A DNA stretch of 64,000 nt from Antedon mediterranea (Eukaryota; Echinodermata; Crinoidea; Comatulida; Antedonidae), in NCBI RefSeq assembly GCF_964355755.1, contig NC_092680.1, forward strand, positions 2,397,001-2,461,000, written 5' to 3'. Within the stretch, counting starts at the first letter, position 1, and each line of letters starts with the position of its first letter. This document shows, one piece after another, positions 12,254-24,691 of the stretch. The notes under the pieces were generated by a model, which saw nothing but the letters and a program-made list of their open reading frames with translations, searched no databases and was not told the origin of the DNA. The translations under genes were made by a program, and so were the position numbers.

Positions 12254-12535
12254 AAGGTGAGGCAGTTACCCCTTAAGGTGAGCTATATTATGTAAGGTTG
12301 GCCATTTACCCCCTCAAGGTGAGCTATATTATATAAGGTTGGGCATATACCCCCTCAAGGTGAGTAATTTATTCCTCAAGGTGAGGTGATAACCTTCTTA
12401 ACATACTCTGGAAGATTGAACCCCCTACATTAAATCAGTTCTGCAAAAGGTAAGGCATTCACCGTTCAAGGCGTGGATTTCTCATATAGGGTGAGACATT
12501 CACCCTTTAGGGTGAGACATTAACCCTTTACAGTG
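12254..12535 (+). repeat. Degenerate tandem array of GGTGAG / hairpin-forming units
   Basis: About ten imperfect units centre on AAGGTGAG or AGGGTGAG. Two longer copies share AAGGTGAGCTATATTAT followed by GTTGG and ACCCCCTC (12277-12360). Near the 3' end the units shorten to about 21 bp and become self-complementary, as in GGGTGAGACATTCACCC (12489-12505). The array is old, since the units differ at many positions, and it has no coding potential. Confidence 0.75.
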
Positions 12536-12539
12536 AGGC

Positions 12540-13910
12540 AATCATACATGTTCTACTTTTAATTCCTTACTTTACAAGTATCCCTTCAGGGAGACTTTAT
12601 AAATACTCAAGGTAAACTATTTTGACCTGTGAATTAGCATTTAACTGGTATAGGTTGCCAATTAATGTTCTGAGGGGCGGAGCTTTCAGTAATGGTGTTG
12701 GAAGGCGGTACAGTACTATACAAAATTAAAAATTGAGGTGACAGTTTCTGTTTCACCTATTTTTGGACCTTTTTGACATCATTAATTTCTGGATTATTTT
12801 AATTTTTAATTTAAAAAACTAATACAGTAGGTTTGCTATATATGCACATTTTTCCAGATTACATTATAAAATAGCAGTTTTTATTGCTAATAAGTTCTTT
12901 GCAACAAAACTTAAAAGGGAACACAACTTTTTAAAGCCTCTATTTCAAATAATTGTATTCTTATTTAACGTACATCAAGGTAAAATTAAACAAAAAGACT
13001 CAATCCCTACTCTATCAAAATCTATTTTTATAAGGTTGATTCCTTAATACGGCTATACAAAAGTTCTTTTAGAAAAAAAAATTTTGTATAGGAGACATTC
13101 ACTTCTATACAATGTGAGTATCAAACAATATAACCAATGATATCATAACAAACTAATTTGTGTGCACTTTTAAGAACCGTTAAATACTCTAACAGAAAGT
13201 ATCTGGCACAGTGCCAACCGAAAATCAAAAGATCGTAAAAAACATGAGAAAACTATGAAACTAAGAATATAATTGTTTAATTGTCGAAAGGAATTAACCC
13301 AACCTAAAACTAGAGATACAAGAATTAACCATTATTAATTGACAGATATTAATTGGTAGATCAACAATAATTTAGCTAAGAACACCGCGAAAATCATTAT
13401 GATATCATGGCGGAATATGCTTAAATGATATAAAAAAGATGATGAAAAAAACAAAGTCTCGTATGACAGAAAGTTGACTAAATATCTTCACGCACAACAA
13501 ATAGATTTCAAATACGATAGTCAATTTGCATTATGAGGTGAAATGCAATTGTGGAGTATATCACACAACTCATCTCACCAAACCATTATTCAAAATAACG
13601 CATTACGAACCTAAAAGATAATTATATATAACGTTATTTGTAAAAATTAATGCTAATTTAAGGAGAATGTTAATGTCCTGTTTAATGCTAGAATATTAGT
13701 TTTTTTTTTAAAGAAGATTGCAATCGTTTGTGTAATTCATTTCAATCATTCATTGCAATAAATATTTCACGTAATAAATATCTTTGTTATTATTTTCACG
13801 TTTATGAATTCTACCATTCACTTAGCCTTGACTGCGTAATAAGTTGACTGTGTACACATAGATGATACAGAACCCATCTTGCTAAAAGTCAAGACAAAGT
13901 TACGTTACAT
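12540..13910. other. AT-rich non-coding DNA
   Basis: Nothing was recognised beyond random short frames and homopolymer runs. Confidence 0.5.
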
Positions 13911-13916
13911 ACTTAC

Positions 13917-13965
13917 CAGATTCTTCATCCTGTCTTAAATACAAATCAGTCTTAATCGTTGTCAT
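13917..13965 (-). CDS. Candidate first coding exon, gene unknown
   Basis: On the minus strand an ATG (13965-13963) with G at -3 opens MTTIKTDLYLRQDEES plus one base and runs straight into a near-perfect splice donor, CTG|GTAAGTATG (donor bases 13916-13911). The 49-nt segment is charged and soluble-looking. The leader upstream (13966-14000) has no in-frame upstream ATG close by. This is a reasonable picture of a short N-terminal exon ending in phase 1. The peptide is not recognised and no following exon was identified below 13.9 kb, so it may still be chance. Confidence 0.3.
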
Positions 13966-13999
13966 TGCGATTTTAAGAGAGAAAAAAGCTTGATTCTAA

Positions 14000-16250
14000 C
14001 GGATAATGTAGAAATGTCACTAGCATTATATCACACGCTTTTACAAACATAATGAAAAGTGATTTTATTTTATTCCGACAAGATAATAGAATGTTGTAGG
14101 ATAATGGGATTTGTTACATAGGATTAAATTAAAGTGTATTTTTTGTGGAATTAAACCTCTTCCAGTTTATATTTCAAAACAATAAAATCAACAATTATCT
14201 TCCATATAAAAATACTTATAAATCCAAAGGCAAATTACTGGAAAAAAAACAATGCTTAATGGAGATACTAAAGAGGCAAAAAGGTAAATCAAAACGATAA
14301 ATTAAACAGCGAGAAAGAAGTGATAAGGTTTCGGAAAAAACACTTCACTTCCTTCGTTTACTTAAAAATGGGAGTTGGTCACATGGGTGGTGGATACCGG
14401 TGCTATATAAGTTTTCATCTATTATTATTATTTAAATATGCTTTCAAAAATATGTTTATCAGAGCATTAAATAACCTATGAAATTCAATTTGTATTGGTA
14501 AATTACAAAATTATTCAAGGGACACCTTCAAAACCCAACAAGTGTCCCCTTAGGTGTCCTCTGAATTATAGCGGTTGGCCTTATTGTTAAAACATATACT
14601 CCCCTCGTTTGTTGGGTAAAGTGTCCCTAAGGATGTCCAAAAGATTTAACTATTATTCACAAAATTCAAATAAAATGGAAAATAGATTCCTATTAAAAAA
14701 AACATTTCTTTATATTTAGTTATCTGAAGTTTAAATTATATTTTTATAAAAAGTTAGAAGAGTAAATCTAAATTTTAATGCAAAATATTTTGATTTACGA
14801 GTAAGTAAATGTGATGATCATGTTGATATTTGGTGTGACAATTACGACTTCTAATATCAAACATTATGGCACCTTCTTCCCATGATGATTTTACAATTTG
14901 ATGCAGCAGTAGCAATTTTGTTATCATATACTTTTTACTGTTGCCTGCTGGAATTAGTCACTGCATCCATGCAATATGTAGTATTGCTGCTAGGGGCCGA
15001 CGCAGTTCGAAGGCATGAACAAAGCCTGGGAGCCTGGCTTGTATATTTGTATGATCTGAATATAAGTAAAGGGGTATAGGGAAAGCTTCTGGGAGCATTT
15101 TCCTGTTGGTTTTGTTTTAAAAAAAAGTACTGTATAATCTAATTGCATGTGCTCATTTTAATTTGTTCCAAGAGTGAAAAAGAGAAAGATAAAGAGGATT
15201 ATACAAAAAGAAATTTTACTTTACATTTCTAAAGAAAAACCAGATATTTAAAATAATCACAAACAGCTCCCCCTACAGGCCAATGTTTCTGATTGAATAT
15301 TGAATGGTCACATTTTATGCATGGTTTTTAAAAACCCGCCATGGCACATTTAATGTAGTTGGTTGCAGCAGCTGTATTCAGTACAATACATTATTAAAAA
15401 AATGGGTGCCTTTGGTTAAAGGCTACAATGTTTAAATTATTTTGGTATATTAATAGCAATGTATTTCTGACGTAATAAAGCAAGCAGAATATTTTGTTAT
15501 ACAAAAAAATGGTGATTGACAATATTCTATTTCAGCTAAAAGATTGCCAATCTGTAAGAAGAATTTCTATTGTTATTTTATTATAATAATGGAAAAATAA
15601 AAGCTTTTCAGTATTTTAGTTTTTAGGTTATCTGCAGTATATTGTGTATCATCTTATTGCCTAACTCATCCGGAGGACAATCTATAGTTTATAATTAAAA
15701 CAATAATGAAGCTCAGGTTATCAAAGTTATATTAAATTTGACAAAAACCAATAAATAATCAATAATAATTAAAGGGATTTAAAAAAAAAAACACAAAATA
15801 TTTAGCCAAAAAGGTTCAAAATGATGAGTAGTATTTAGCATTGTCTTGTTATAAATCAGGATTATTGGAATTAATGTATTTGTCATCAGCACTATCTTAT
15901 TCTTCTAGAATTGTCAAAAGTGCTTATTTACATAATTTTCTTAATGACATTGCAAATACGTTGCTTTTTGTCTCCAAAATGATTTATTTTTTTTACAAAA
16001 TAAATCGGATTGTCTAAACCCATTTATTTGTAACAATAGACAGTACTGTCAATAATTTTCCCAGATTATATTCAATTTTAATGCTTTGAATGTAAATGTA
16101 TACACATTGTTTAATGTGTGTTAAAGATAAAAAACATGTTAGATTTAACAATAAAAAGTTCTCATTATAAGGTAGTATAATTGGTAATACATTTGAGTTT
16201 ACCTTGTGTTAAATATGAAAGCAAAGAATTGGACAGCGTTCGCCGAAGTT
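14000..16250. other. AT-rich non-coding DNA
   Basis: No gene was recognised. A stretch near 14515-14645 contains GGGACACC and GTGTCCC blocks around AACCCAACAA/TTGTTGGGT, suggesting an old inverted element that cannot be named. A strong acceptor followed 18 nt later by a donor (CTAAAAGATTGCCAATCT, 15536-15553) was considered as a microexon but is too short to call. Confidence 0.4.
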
Positions 16251-16255
16251 ACTTT

Positions 16256-16412
16256 TTAAGCTCTGTCTACACTATCAAACTAGTTTTACAGAAAAAGTGT
16301 GATGTACGTATATGGTAGTGATATGCCAAAATATGGTAGTGACATGACATCATAATGTCCATAGGCACATCACATTTTTGTCACATAAAGTTTGTGTGTA
16401 GACAGAGCTTTA
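16256..16412. mobile_element. Palindromic MITE, copy 1
   Basis: A foldback element that starts TTA-AGCTCTGTCTACACTATC and ends with the complement, GTAGACAGAGCT-TTA. The whole ~155 bp is close to one long palindrome. Inside, GTGATGTACGTATATGG faces CCATAGGCACATCAC across a TAGTGATATGACATCATAATGT centre. It has no coding capacity, so it would depend on a transposase made elsewhere. TTA on both sides is compatible with the 3-bp TWA target duplication of PIF/Harbinger elements, but it could equally be the end of the terminal repeat. Confidence 0.85.
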
Positions 16413-16490
16413 GACAATATTGTAAGCCTTTACACAATAAAAAATAATCCTTGGAAAGTGTAATGTCTAAATTAACGTTTTAAGAGAGGT

Positions 16491-16534
16491 GGGGGGGGGG
16501 GGGGTGGTTGGAGGGATGAGGCAGGAAGGGAGGA
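16491..16534 (+). repeat. G14 homopolymer and G-rich stretch
   Basis: Fourteen consecutive G (16491-16504) are followed by TGGTTGGAGGGATGAGG and further GGG runs. This is exceptional in such AT-rich DNA and could adopt a G-quadruplex. Run length may be uncertain because homopolymers are error-prone in assemblies. Confidence 0.9.
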
Positions 16535-16539
16535 TAATT

Positions 16540-17790
16540 ACATAAAATATTTTATTAACATCATTTATCCTCATATTATGAGGAAATTTGCATTAGGCCC
16601 TCTATGACTCCAATATAGACCAGTACACTATGAACATATTGAACGTTATTCTCTAAATATGAGATTGAAAATTACAGGTCTATGTTTGACTGAACTGTTT
16701 TTTTAAAGTGTTATGTTACGACCTACTTTAAAACTTTCAAGAACAATAAATTTCAAATACAATAAGTTTTCAAACCGTGAGGTAATATTTTCAATTGCAT
16801 TCCTATTTGGATCGCTGATTTTCCCTCTATTATATTATAAAGTTCATGAAGTAAACACATTCTATTTACTTTAAACTAATTTATTCTCATAGTTTGTTCT
16901 GTTTGGAGTCAAAAGTAAAACTTGAATAACTCCTTTTAACTTTTTATACAGATACAAATACTTTGATTTTATTATAGGAGTTTTGGTACTTTTAATAAGT
17001 TAGCATTGAGCTTTAGTTATAGTAATAATAAAAAATGGAATTTAGAACACAATATAATCTTTCTGTGCATCTATACTGTAACTATAAATAACTTATTTTT
17101 ATTCTTGAAATACAAAAACAAAAGCTATTCTTTTTACCTCTTTAATAATTAGATAACCATAGAATAGATAGAATTAATAAATAAAAGTTCATAAAAGTGG
17201 CACAGTTAATCAAGTTTTAAGAAATGATGTTTGCAACTTCAAGCTAGGATTATAAATGAACCCAATATTTTAAAGTGCTGCAAAGAAAAATTCAAAATTA
17301 ATGAGAAATCACAAAAAAATACAGTTAAATAAATCGTAACCCATAGCCCCAGAACAGCTCGATCCATGGGTCTAAATAATAATCTTCTTGAACAAGGAAC
17401 ATATATCCTACTGTAGAACACACTCAAATGTACTTTTAAAAGTACCAGTCAAAAAGATTAGGGACTATCAACCCTGGTGAAATGGTCCACAAACATAGAG
17501 AAAATAGAATAACGCATTATCTTTTACTAAATATACAATCTCACAGTCCAGTTGCCACACATATTAATTTGGTGTGGAATTCAGAATGAGTTTGTCCTAG
17601 TTTTGTTTTATTTGTCCTAGTTTTGTTTAATTTGGCATTGAAACCGAATCCATGCTCAGTGTGGACGCAGCTCTATAACCATGTTTTCAACATATTTTTA
17701 GATATTTAGATCACATGATGAAAGACCTTGAAAACACACACGCAAATCCACATATAAACATTTGCTTAGAAATGTTATTTCGGATCTCTC
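16540..17790. other. AT-rich non-coding DNA
   Basis: No gene was recognised. A small tandem duplication, TTTGTCCTAGTTTTGTTTtA at about 17590-17630, occurs twice. Confidence 0.45.
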
Positions 17791-17801
17791 GAGGGACTCA
17801 C

Positions 17802-17845
17802 TGTTTCCTTCAAGTTTTTGAGCCAGTGAGTCACCCCGATGGATC
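17802..17845 (-). CDS. Candidate 44-nt internal exon, gene unknown
   Basis: On the minus strand a long pyrimidine tract and ATGTAG (acceptor AG at 17847-17846) precede 44 nt ending at a GTGAGT donor (17801-17796, context AACA|GTGAGTCCC). Two of the three frames are open: IHRGDSLAQKLEGN (one base first, phase 1 out) and SIGVTHWLKNLKET (two bases first, phase 0 out). The first frame continues open past the donor into a longer unspliced frame (to 17698). The first frame fits the phase of the candidate exon at 30188. The peptide is not recognised. Confidence 0.22.
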
Positions 17846-17849
17846 CTAC

Positions 17850-19060
17850 ATAAAAAAAAAGTGACAATAATTAGGTATAGTTGTGTGGAGATAAACCATT
17901 TACACACTATTTGGCAAACAGGTGTCCAGTAATCAAAATAAAATCATTTAAATAATAAATAGACCACAAATTAGTCATATAACTGAATGTTCAAATAACA
18001 ACTCATAGTACTGTTATGGGTACAGATGGTTAGGCAATCACAGAAACCATTTTTCAATTATATGATGGGGAACTCTTATGAATTTATTCATTGACTTCGA
18101 CCATATTGATGGAATGTCCAGCAGAAATGACACGTTTCTTGTTTTATTAACGGACAAAATCTTATTAAATATGGATGAATTATGCTTCTATAAAGTTCTA
18201 AAAAAAGGTTATATATTATTCAAAATGGTGCCACACTGATTTGGCATATCATTATTTAAATTCACATCGAGATTTTTCTCTAAAATATCGATTTTATTTT
18301 ACATTTGAACAGTTTTAACCAAAAGATTACATTTTAAATTTCTTTGAAAACAATAATTGCTCAAAGTAAAAATAATCTTTTAGAATTGTAAAATAGCGAA
18401 TAAACAATTTTGTTGTTGTTCTTGATCCGTTGTATGTTAATTGTTATCATCATCAGTCAGATAATAGTTTATCACAATATTCTCATTTTAACAATGCTTT
18501 TAAGTTGTAACGAATCCGGTTTTACACTGCGTGTAGTCTTTGATCAAATGTAAATCAAAGACACTATAGACATGTATTGATACGGTACAACTCATTAACT
18601 TAACACCTGATATGTAAGTTTCTTTGCATACGGTTCATTAGTGTGATTATGGTTGCCTGCGGCTAACTCAAAGACATGTTCCCTCTTGAACCTCCGTGCG
18701 ATCAATCTAAATAAAATCTATCAAATAAAAACATGAATTCACATATAAACTTATATCAAACATGCTCTGTACAATAAAGACACTGCAGAAAGAAGTTTGC
18801 GAAATCATTGTTACTCGCTGGGTTACCATGACAGCAATTATGCCCATGATAGTAGGTCCGTAATGTTTTTCATTAATGATAGTCTAGAGTATGATTTCAG
18901 TAGTTTTTATAGAGAGAAATGTTGCTCATGTTAATTTACAATATGCAGTAGCTTATAAACAACCTTAAATTATATTTGAATGTACAATGCAAGTTTTGTA
19001 TTTTCTATTATCTATTTAAATACTAGCGAATTATATGTTTACCACAAAATGAAACATTGT
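17850..19060. other. AT-rich non-coding DNA
   Basis: Nothing was recognised. Confidence 0.5.
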
Positions 19061-19066
19061 ATTTAA

Positions 19067-19135
19067 TCGTGTAATGGTATGATGCTCGTCCTGTATGCAA
19101 AAAGCCATAGGTTTGAATCCCACAAGGGACATTTT
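19067..19135 (+). mobile_element. tRNA-like SINE head
   Basis: An A-box-like sequence around TGGTATGATGC (from 19075) is followed ~30 nt later by a good B box, GGTTTGAATCC (19110-19120). This is the internal RNA polymerase III promoter layout of a tRNA. The acceptor arms do not pair and the T-stem is broken, so it is not a working tRNA gene. It is more likely a tRNA-derived SINE head or a tRNA pseudogene. No clear A-rich tail is visible within 100 bp. Confidence 0.45.
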
Positions 19136-19139
19136 TTCA

Positions 19140-21380
19140 ACTATGCTTTTCTAACTAATAGAACACTATTAGATGGATACTACGGTCAACACTCTAGTCA
19201 TTTTCTAAAGCAATTATTGATAGCCAAAAAGCAAAGTTGGTAATTACATGATCAGAAGTACTTAAAAAACTAATTTGAGACTTAGGTGGTAACATTGCCT
19301 GCTATAATAAAGAACTTAAAACTGGCCACTAGAAATGTATACTGGCACAGTAGTGGTGCTGCTAACCATCCAGCTCTAAGCCAAGTGATTCAACTGGTGG
19401 TCAATAATCAAATCTGTATCCTGGACATTTGCATGGTCAACTTTTGTAGATGGTAGACTGTCCAATCAATGCTGTAGTGTGCAATCTTTATAACTTCTCC
19501 ACTCAGTGGCCAAAATCTGAGCACCTACTGTTTGAATGGCCTAGTCTTCAGCAGTTGCTTCAAGATGGAAGCAAAAAGATTAAATAGAGATTACGCTGTT
19601 TTGTATTCATTGAATGGGGAGAATATTTTCATTAATTTCTGTTCTATAGAATAGACAATCCTCCCACCCATAAACATTTATTATTTGTATATTATTTAAC
19701 TAAATAAAATCTACATTGGGAGAATTTGAATGACATAAATTGAATTGAACCTACTTCTCAGAGATAGTAGGCTTGTCACTCATAGCAACCTAGATAGCAT
19801 TGTGCAATATGAGTCAACATCATCAGCTCATTAATGGGTAATATTAAGATAATCTAGATTTTAATTCAGCTACAAATTAATCAACACATACATTGTAGGC
19901 CTACACTCAAGAATTCACAATATCAATTTACTTGAAACCTAAATGACTCGTGAATCCATTAAATTGCAGAATGATAAGATGCGGGATTAATCCGCTTAAC
20001 ACCTTGGTCATCTACGCATCCAACATAAACAACGACACTATGCTACATCACATTAATTTACACTCTGTTCTTTAATTTGTTAATTTGGTGAAAGTTCGCA
20101 ATTGCATGCATTTTAATGACACATCTTAAAATCATCCACAAGCCAATATTAACTCATTACGTTGCGAGTATAATACACATTCAACGCAAACGAAATGAGC
20201 CGTGTCGTCATATCACACCTCGTTTGGAACCCTAATGTCGTTTTTTTACTTTGTTCTTACAAAGTTCTCGAGGAGCATGTCATACAAAACATGTTCATTA
20301 CAGCTACCTTAATGATAGTAATGACACACTTTCTGGTTGCGTTTATTTGTGGTGACAAACCTGAAGGCAGTTCAACTTGCCGAACACAACAACACCTACC
20401 GTAGAAGCAAAACAACATAGTCCACAGATGACAATGGGGGTATGATAACACAATAAATCCGTTATAATCACTTCAGGAGGCTGTTCAAAGGAAAATTATA
20501 TTAATTAAAAATTTAAGCTTTTATCAATCAATATATCAATTATTCAAATTTAGTAGACTTGCTATTAAAATATCAAAAATTGTGTACATAAAATGAACAA
20601 TCAAAAGTAAAGTTGTTGAACAAGAGATAGTTAAATAGGAGAGGGTAGATTGATGGTGGGTGGGGTCAAGGCGTTGTAGCCACAGTCACAACTGTAGAGC
20701 AGAAAGTAAAATAAAAAACGTACAGAAATCAAACGTCAAAAGACAAATACTACAAAAAATACAAGCTAAGCACAATTATTAGTTGACCTTATTATAGAAA
20801 CACACAATATGGACAGACCAACAACCCACAAACCATGAAAAGCCCTCCTTCTTGGATCTCGCCCAAATACGGCATTAAATAGCCCTTCATTTTATAATTT
20901 CTTAGCCGCTCCTCCCTCCACCCCAATTTCAAAATCTTGAATCTGTCACTAAAGAGCACTATTGGAATCGGTATGAGATAGGAGACAAGATAAACATTAC
21001 CATTTACTCATGTTATTGTCTTTAATTTAATTACCCTTGAAAATTGTAATTTTGAGTTCTCATTTTAAGTATAATCATAATGAATAAGTAGAAGCAATTT
21101 TGTTGTAGACTCGTTTCCTGTAAATTCAATCAAAAATTCATAATACAAAGTGAATTAAAACATAATGGCAGAGAAACTGGGTCATATTTTATGTAGCTGT
21201 AATATTTAATAGTATAGTCTTAATGTTTATATACATTACAAAAAATGAATGAATATGCTTTGTCAGAAGGATCACTAATAAGTTTGATGTGTGATAATAT
21301 AAAACAAACTTTATTTGTTGAGGATTCTTCTAGATTAAAACAGAAGATGAACAAATACATATTGAAATCAAAATAAAGCA
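19140..21380. other. AT-rich non-coding DNA
   Basis: No gene was recognised. The short frames at 20195-20451 overlap on both strands and have no recognisable domain. Confidence 0.45.
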
Positions 21381-21384
21381 AGGA

Positions 21385-21724
21385 GGATTGTCCTACAGAC
21401 AACTCTGAGAATGTCTTCAGAAAGACTCCGGGATTGTCATAGTGACAACTCTGAGATTATTTTAAGAATGACCCTAGGATCGTCCTATAGACAACTCTGT
21501 GAATGACTCTAGAATTATCCTAAAGACATTAACTCTAAGATTGTCTTGAGAATGACCCCAGGATTGTACTAGAGACAATTCTGAGAATGTCTTGAGAATT
21601 ACCCCGGGATTGTTCTAGAGACATTTCTGAGATTGTGCTGAGAATGACTCCAGGATTGTTTTGAAGACAACTCTAAGATTGTTTTGAGAATGACTCAAGG
21701 ATTGTCCTAGAGAAAACTGCTGGA
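21385..21724 (+). repeat. 46-bp tandem array, seven units plus a partial
   Basis: Units begin GGATTGTCCTAGAGACAACT and continue CTGAGAATGTCTTGAGAATGACTCC before the next GGATTG. Five units are 46 bp. One is about 11 bp shorter and one 3 bp longer. The array ends with a partial unit at GGATTGTCCTAGAGAAAACT. Units differ by 10-25 percent, so the array is not recent. No frame stays open through it. It looks like a minisatellite and no function is evident. Confidence 0.9.
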
Positions 21725-22301
21725 TATAAAATATATATGTTGGCTAATGGAAGACTCTAAATAGAGAGACCTCTCAATTGTGTATGCATTAATGATTAGG
21801 TGAAAATGAACTGATTAGATACAAAGATCAAACAGGCTTTTTTATCCATTATGGGAGGTGTCCACTATTACGACCAGTATCCAGACTCTGTTGAGGTTCA
21901 AATATATGTTATTAACTTCATAATTGTAGTCTTTATTAAGTTCAGGAGAACAAAAAAATCAATATTTAGTCAAGTTGTTCACTTGAGATTAAAAAAACAA
22001 ACATTGGTTAACAAATGTAGATCTCTTCAGCCAAGTACTATTTATTAAACTTGTCAGAAACAGGATCCCCGTCCTACATATTTAAAGCATGAAAACTCAA
22101 GTCCACACTAATCAACCTCTCGTAAATTATGTGCTCAAAAAACGATATTTGCAATTGAAACTTTAAAGACATTTAAACACATATCGCACAGCTGTCCTAT
22201 CTGTTAGTTAACTCTTAACGAGTCATGTCTTGTTATCTTATTTGAAGTAAATGTATAATATTAATAATATATCGCTCAGTCAACAGTAAATTAAAATGCA
22301 A

Positions 22302-22405
22302 TTTACAGGATACCGTGAGCCTGGTAGTGGCGCTACTTTGGACAAAATCCAGGAAAGAATCAGGCTTTGAACCTAGGGGGCCTAGAAAGCATGTTAACCT
22401 GTGGT
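22302..22405 (-). mobile_element. Possible tRNA-derived SINE head (minus strand)
   Basis: Read on the minus strand, GGTTAACATGCTTTCTAGG is followed by AGGTTCAAAGCC (B-box-like, about 22374-22363), the order expected for a pol III internal promoter. Flanks are GC-richer than the surroundings. No tail could be delimited, and the call rests on these two boxes only. Confidence 0.3.
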
Positions 22406-22485
22406 GGATCAAGCAATTAAACATGAAAAAAGTGTTTTACTTTCTGGTGCAAGCATAAGCTTATACAGTATTTGTTATATGTTGC

Positions 22486-22575
22486 AGAGGCTCCTGTGGA
22501 GACTAAGGCTATGCCTTGTAAGGAGCCTCTGGGTGAAATATTTAATACAAAATAAAAAAAATAAAAAACGAGGAA
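22486..22575 (+). mobile_element. LINE 3' end with nested hairpins and A-rich tail
   Basis: AGAGGCTCCT (22486-22495) pairs perfectly with AGGAGCCTCT (22521-22530), and inside this AAGGC (22505-22509) pairs with GCCTT (22513-22517). An A-rich tail follows (AATACAAAATAAAAAAAATAAA, 22544 onward). Nested hairpin plus A-rich tail is the layout of CR1/L2-like 3' ends, which the element's own reverse transcriptase is thought to recognise. No coding remnant is recognisable upstream. Confidence 0.6.
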
Positions 22576-22579
22576 AATA

Positions 22580-24690
22580 GATATAAAAATGGAAATATGT
22601 ATAAATAATAACACTGGTAGTAATAACAATATTTATATGTATTAACTTTCATAATTGAACAAACTGTGTTAAAAAATGACATGAAAAGCAATAACGAAGA
22701 ATATTTGTAACACATTCTTCATTGAGTTTTTTCCATTATTAACAACTGCATGTGAAAAAAAAACTATTTACCGCCCCCCTGCGATCACCAACAGAACGCG
22801 ACGATATAATAATTATTTCACAAAAGTAATGGCTTCCTTCACATTTTTATATATAATTATAGGTATAGTATGTTTTCAAGCTATACCCTTTTGCGGTAAA
22901 TTCTTGAAAACAACATTAAACCATAAAAATGAAATATTACAAGGTTATATAAATAATTTTCTTTAACATAAAAAAATGTTAAATTATTGAGTATCAGTTA
23001 ATTAAAAACGGTTAAAAATCAATACCATTTCTGACCGAGTATAACCTTACTGAGTATAATCCCATTTAATTAAAAAATGTCCTACCCAGGCCCCCACTAT
23101 ACTATGCCATAAGCTACATATGGTAATTCACATTATTATGTGATATGATTTGTACAGCAATATAAACTATGGTATTATATAAGTTCTTTTTTCATACACG
23201 GTTTCTATTGACTACCTACACACTGTAATAACATTATAGAATATAAAAATAATGGTATTTGAACATGAAATTTATACAAAGCCGAATAAATTGTAGTTTG
23301 CAGTCATATCAACACGTCGCAAACATAAAGTATAGTTACTATACAACCAATGAGAGACTTTATCATTCTTTTGTAGAATGAAATTCTACGATCTAGTAAC
23401 TGTCTTAAATATTATGCGACAAGTTTTATTAACAATCATTCGATATTTAATGAGTATATCTTACCTTTTATTTTATTTGTCATAAGAATCCATAAGACAA
23501 CACAATTCAAACAATTTGCTGGTTAAAAAAATTATATATAAACAAAATGGTAGCCGCCGATCACATACGTTAATCAGTATTCGCAAACGATATTTAAAAA
23601 TCCAATCAAAAATCAGTAAAAACCAATATAAACTATATTAATACATTATTTCCACAAATAAGACTTATTTCTTGATTGTACAAATTTGAAATGGTTTCTG
23701 AATCCTTTCGAAGCGAAAGTCATGCGTTGCTTTCACGTGTGATCCCGGTACTACTATACGATAATTCAATGTTACATAGCTGCCAATTTGCATAAACGTT
23801 CATTGCTGAAGCATGAGACGTAAAGGTAAATTAAACAACATAAAAACGTCATTTTATGCAGAAAGATTTTACGAAAATTATTGAAAAAATGGATTGCAAA
23901 TTTCGATAAAATTACATATATTTACAAATATATATGCTTATTTTTTCTTGCAATTGAATGCGCATTTTTAATGTTACGACGTTTATGCACACGGTATATC
24001 AGCGACTTCTACGTATAATAAATCAGATCCGACTTTAATGCGAAAAACCATCTGGTTTGGATAAAAAAGCTATAGGCCTACGCAAGAAAAGATGTTTTTT
24101 TATCACGCGATCGCAGAGTATTTTGAAGGTTACCCTTTCATTACATTCATAACATCGATGTTGAACTATAACCCCAACATTTACCATTTTAAAAATTATA
24201 TTTGAGAATTCAAGGCAACACCTAAATTGACCATTAAATCTGAAATAAAATTTTTCAAAATTAAGGTTGATGGATATGTTTTGTTTATTAAAGGTTATGT
24301 ATTAATAATATAACAATCTATTTATTTATTAACTACTCTTAGAATATTAACTACTCTTAGAACTTTGAAGTTGATTAGTGTTCTTCAATGTTATTGTCAA
24401 GGTCATTTTTAATGCAAGGTGAAATCTTAAATTATTAATATAATTCATACGAAAAGCGAAAATTAAAAAATATTAAAGTAAACAGGCTGAGAGAAAAGCC
24501 AAGCTTTCAGAAAAAACAAATCTGTTTTGGCGATTAACAACAAATAAATTATAAATCCTCAAGCAGATTACGTACAAAATGACAATGTTGTGCATATCAC
24601 TGACTGAGTATCAAATGGAGATTACAAATGAAAGCAAAAAACTAAATCAAAACGATAAAGTAAAACGTCCAGAAAGAAACTTAGATTAAT
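22580..24690. other. AT-rich non-coding DNA
   Basis: Nothing was recognised apart from a direct duplication ATTAACTACTCTTAGAA near 24328-24361. Confidence 0.5.
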
Positions 24691-24691
24691 G

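Noticed and set aside
15536-15553. 18-nt microexon (LKDCQS) between TTTCAG and GTAAGAAG
   Set aside because: Too short to distinguish from chance, with no partner exon.
19067-19135. Functional tRNA gene
   Set aside because: The B box is good but the acceptor and T stems do not pair. It is better explained as a tRNA-derived SINE head. The same reasoning applies to 36038-36155 and 57318-57378.
21385-21724. CRISPR-like array
   Set aside because: The repeats are contiguous with no unique spacers, the units diverge, and the DNA is animal nuclear in character. It is a tandem minisatellite.
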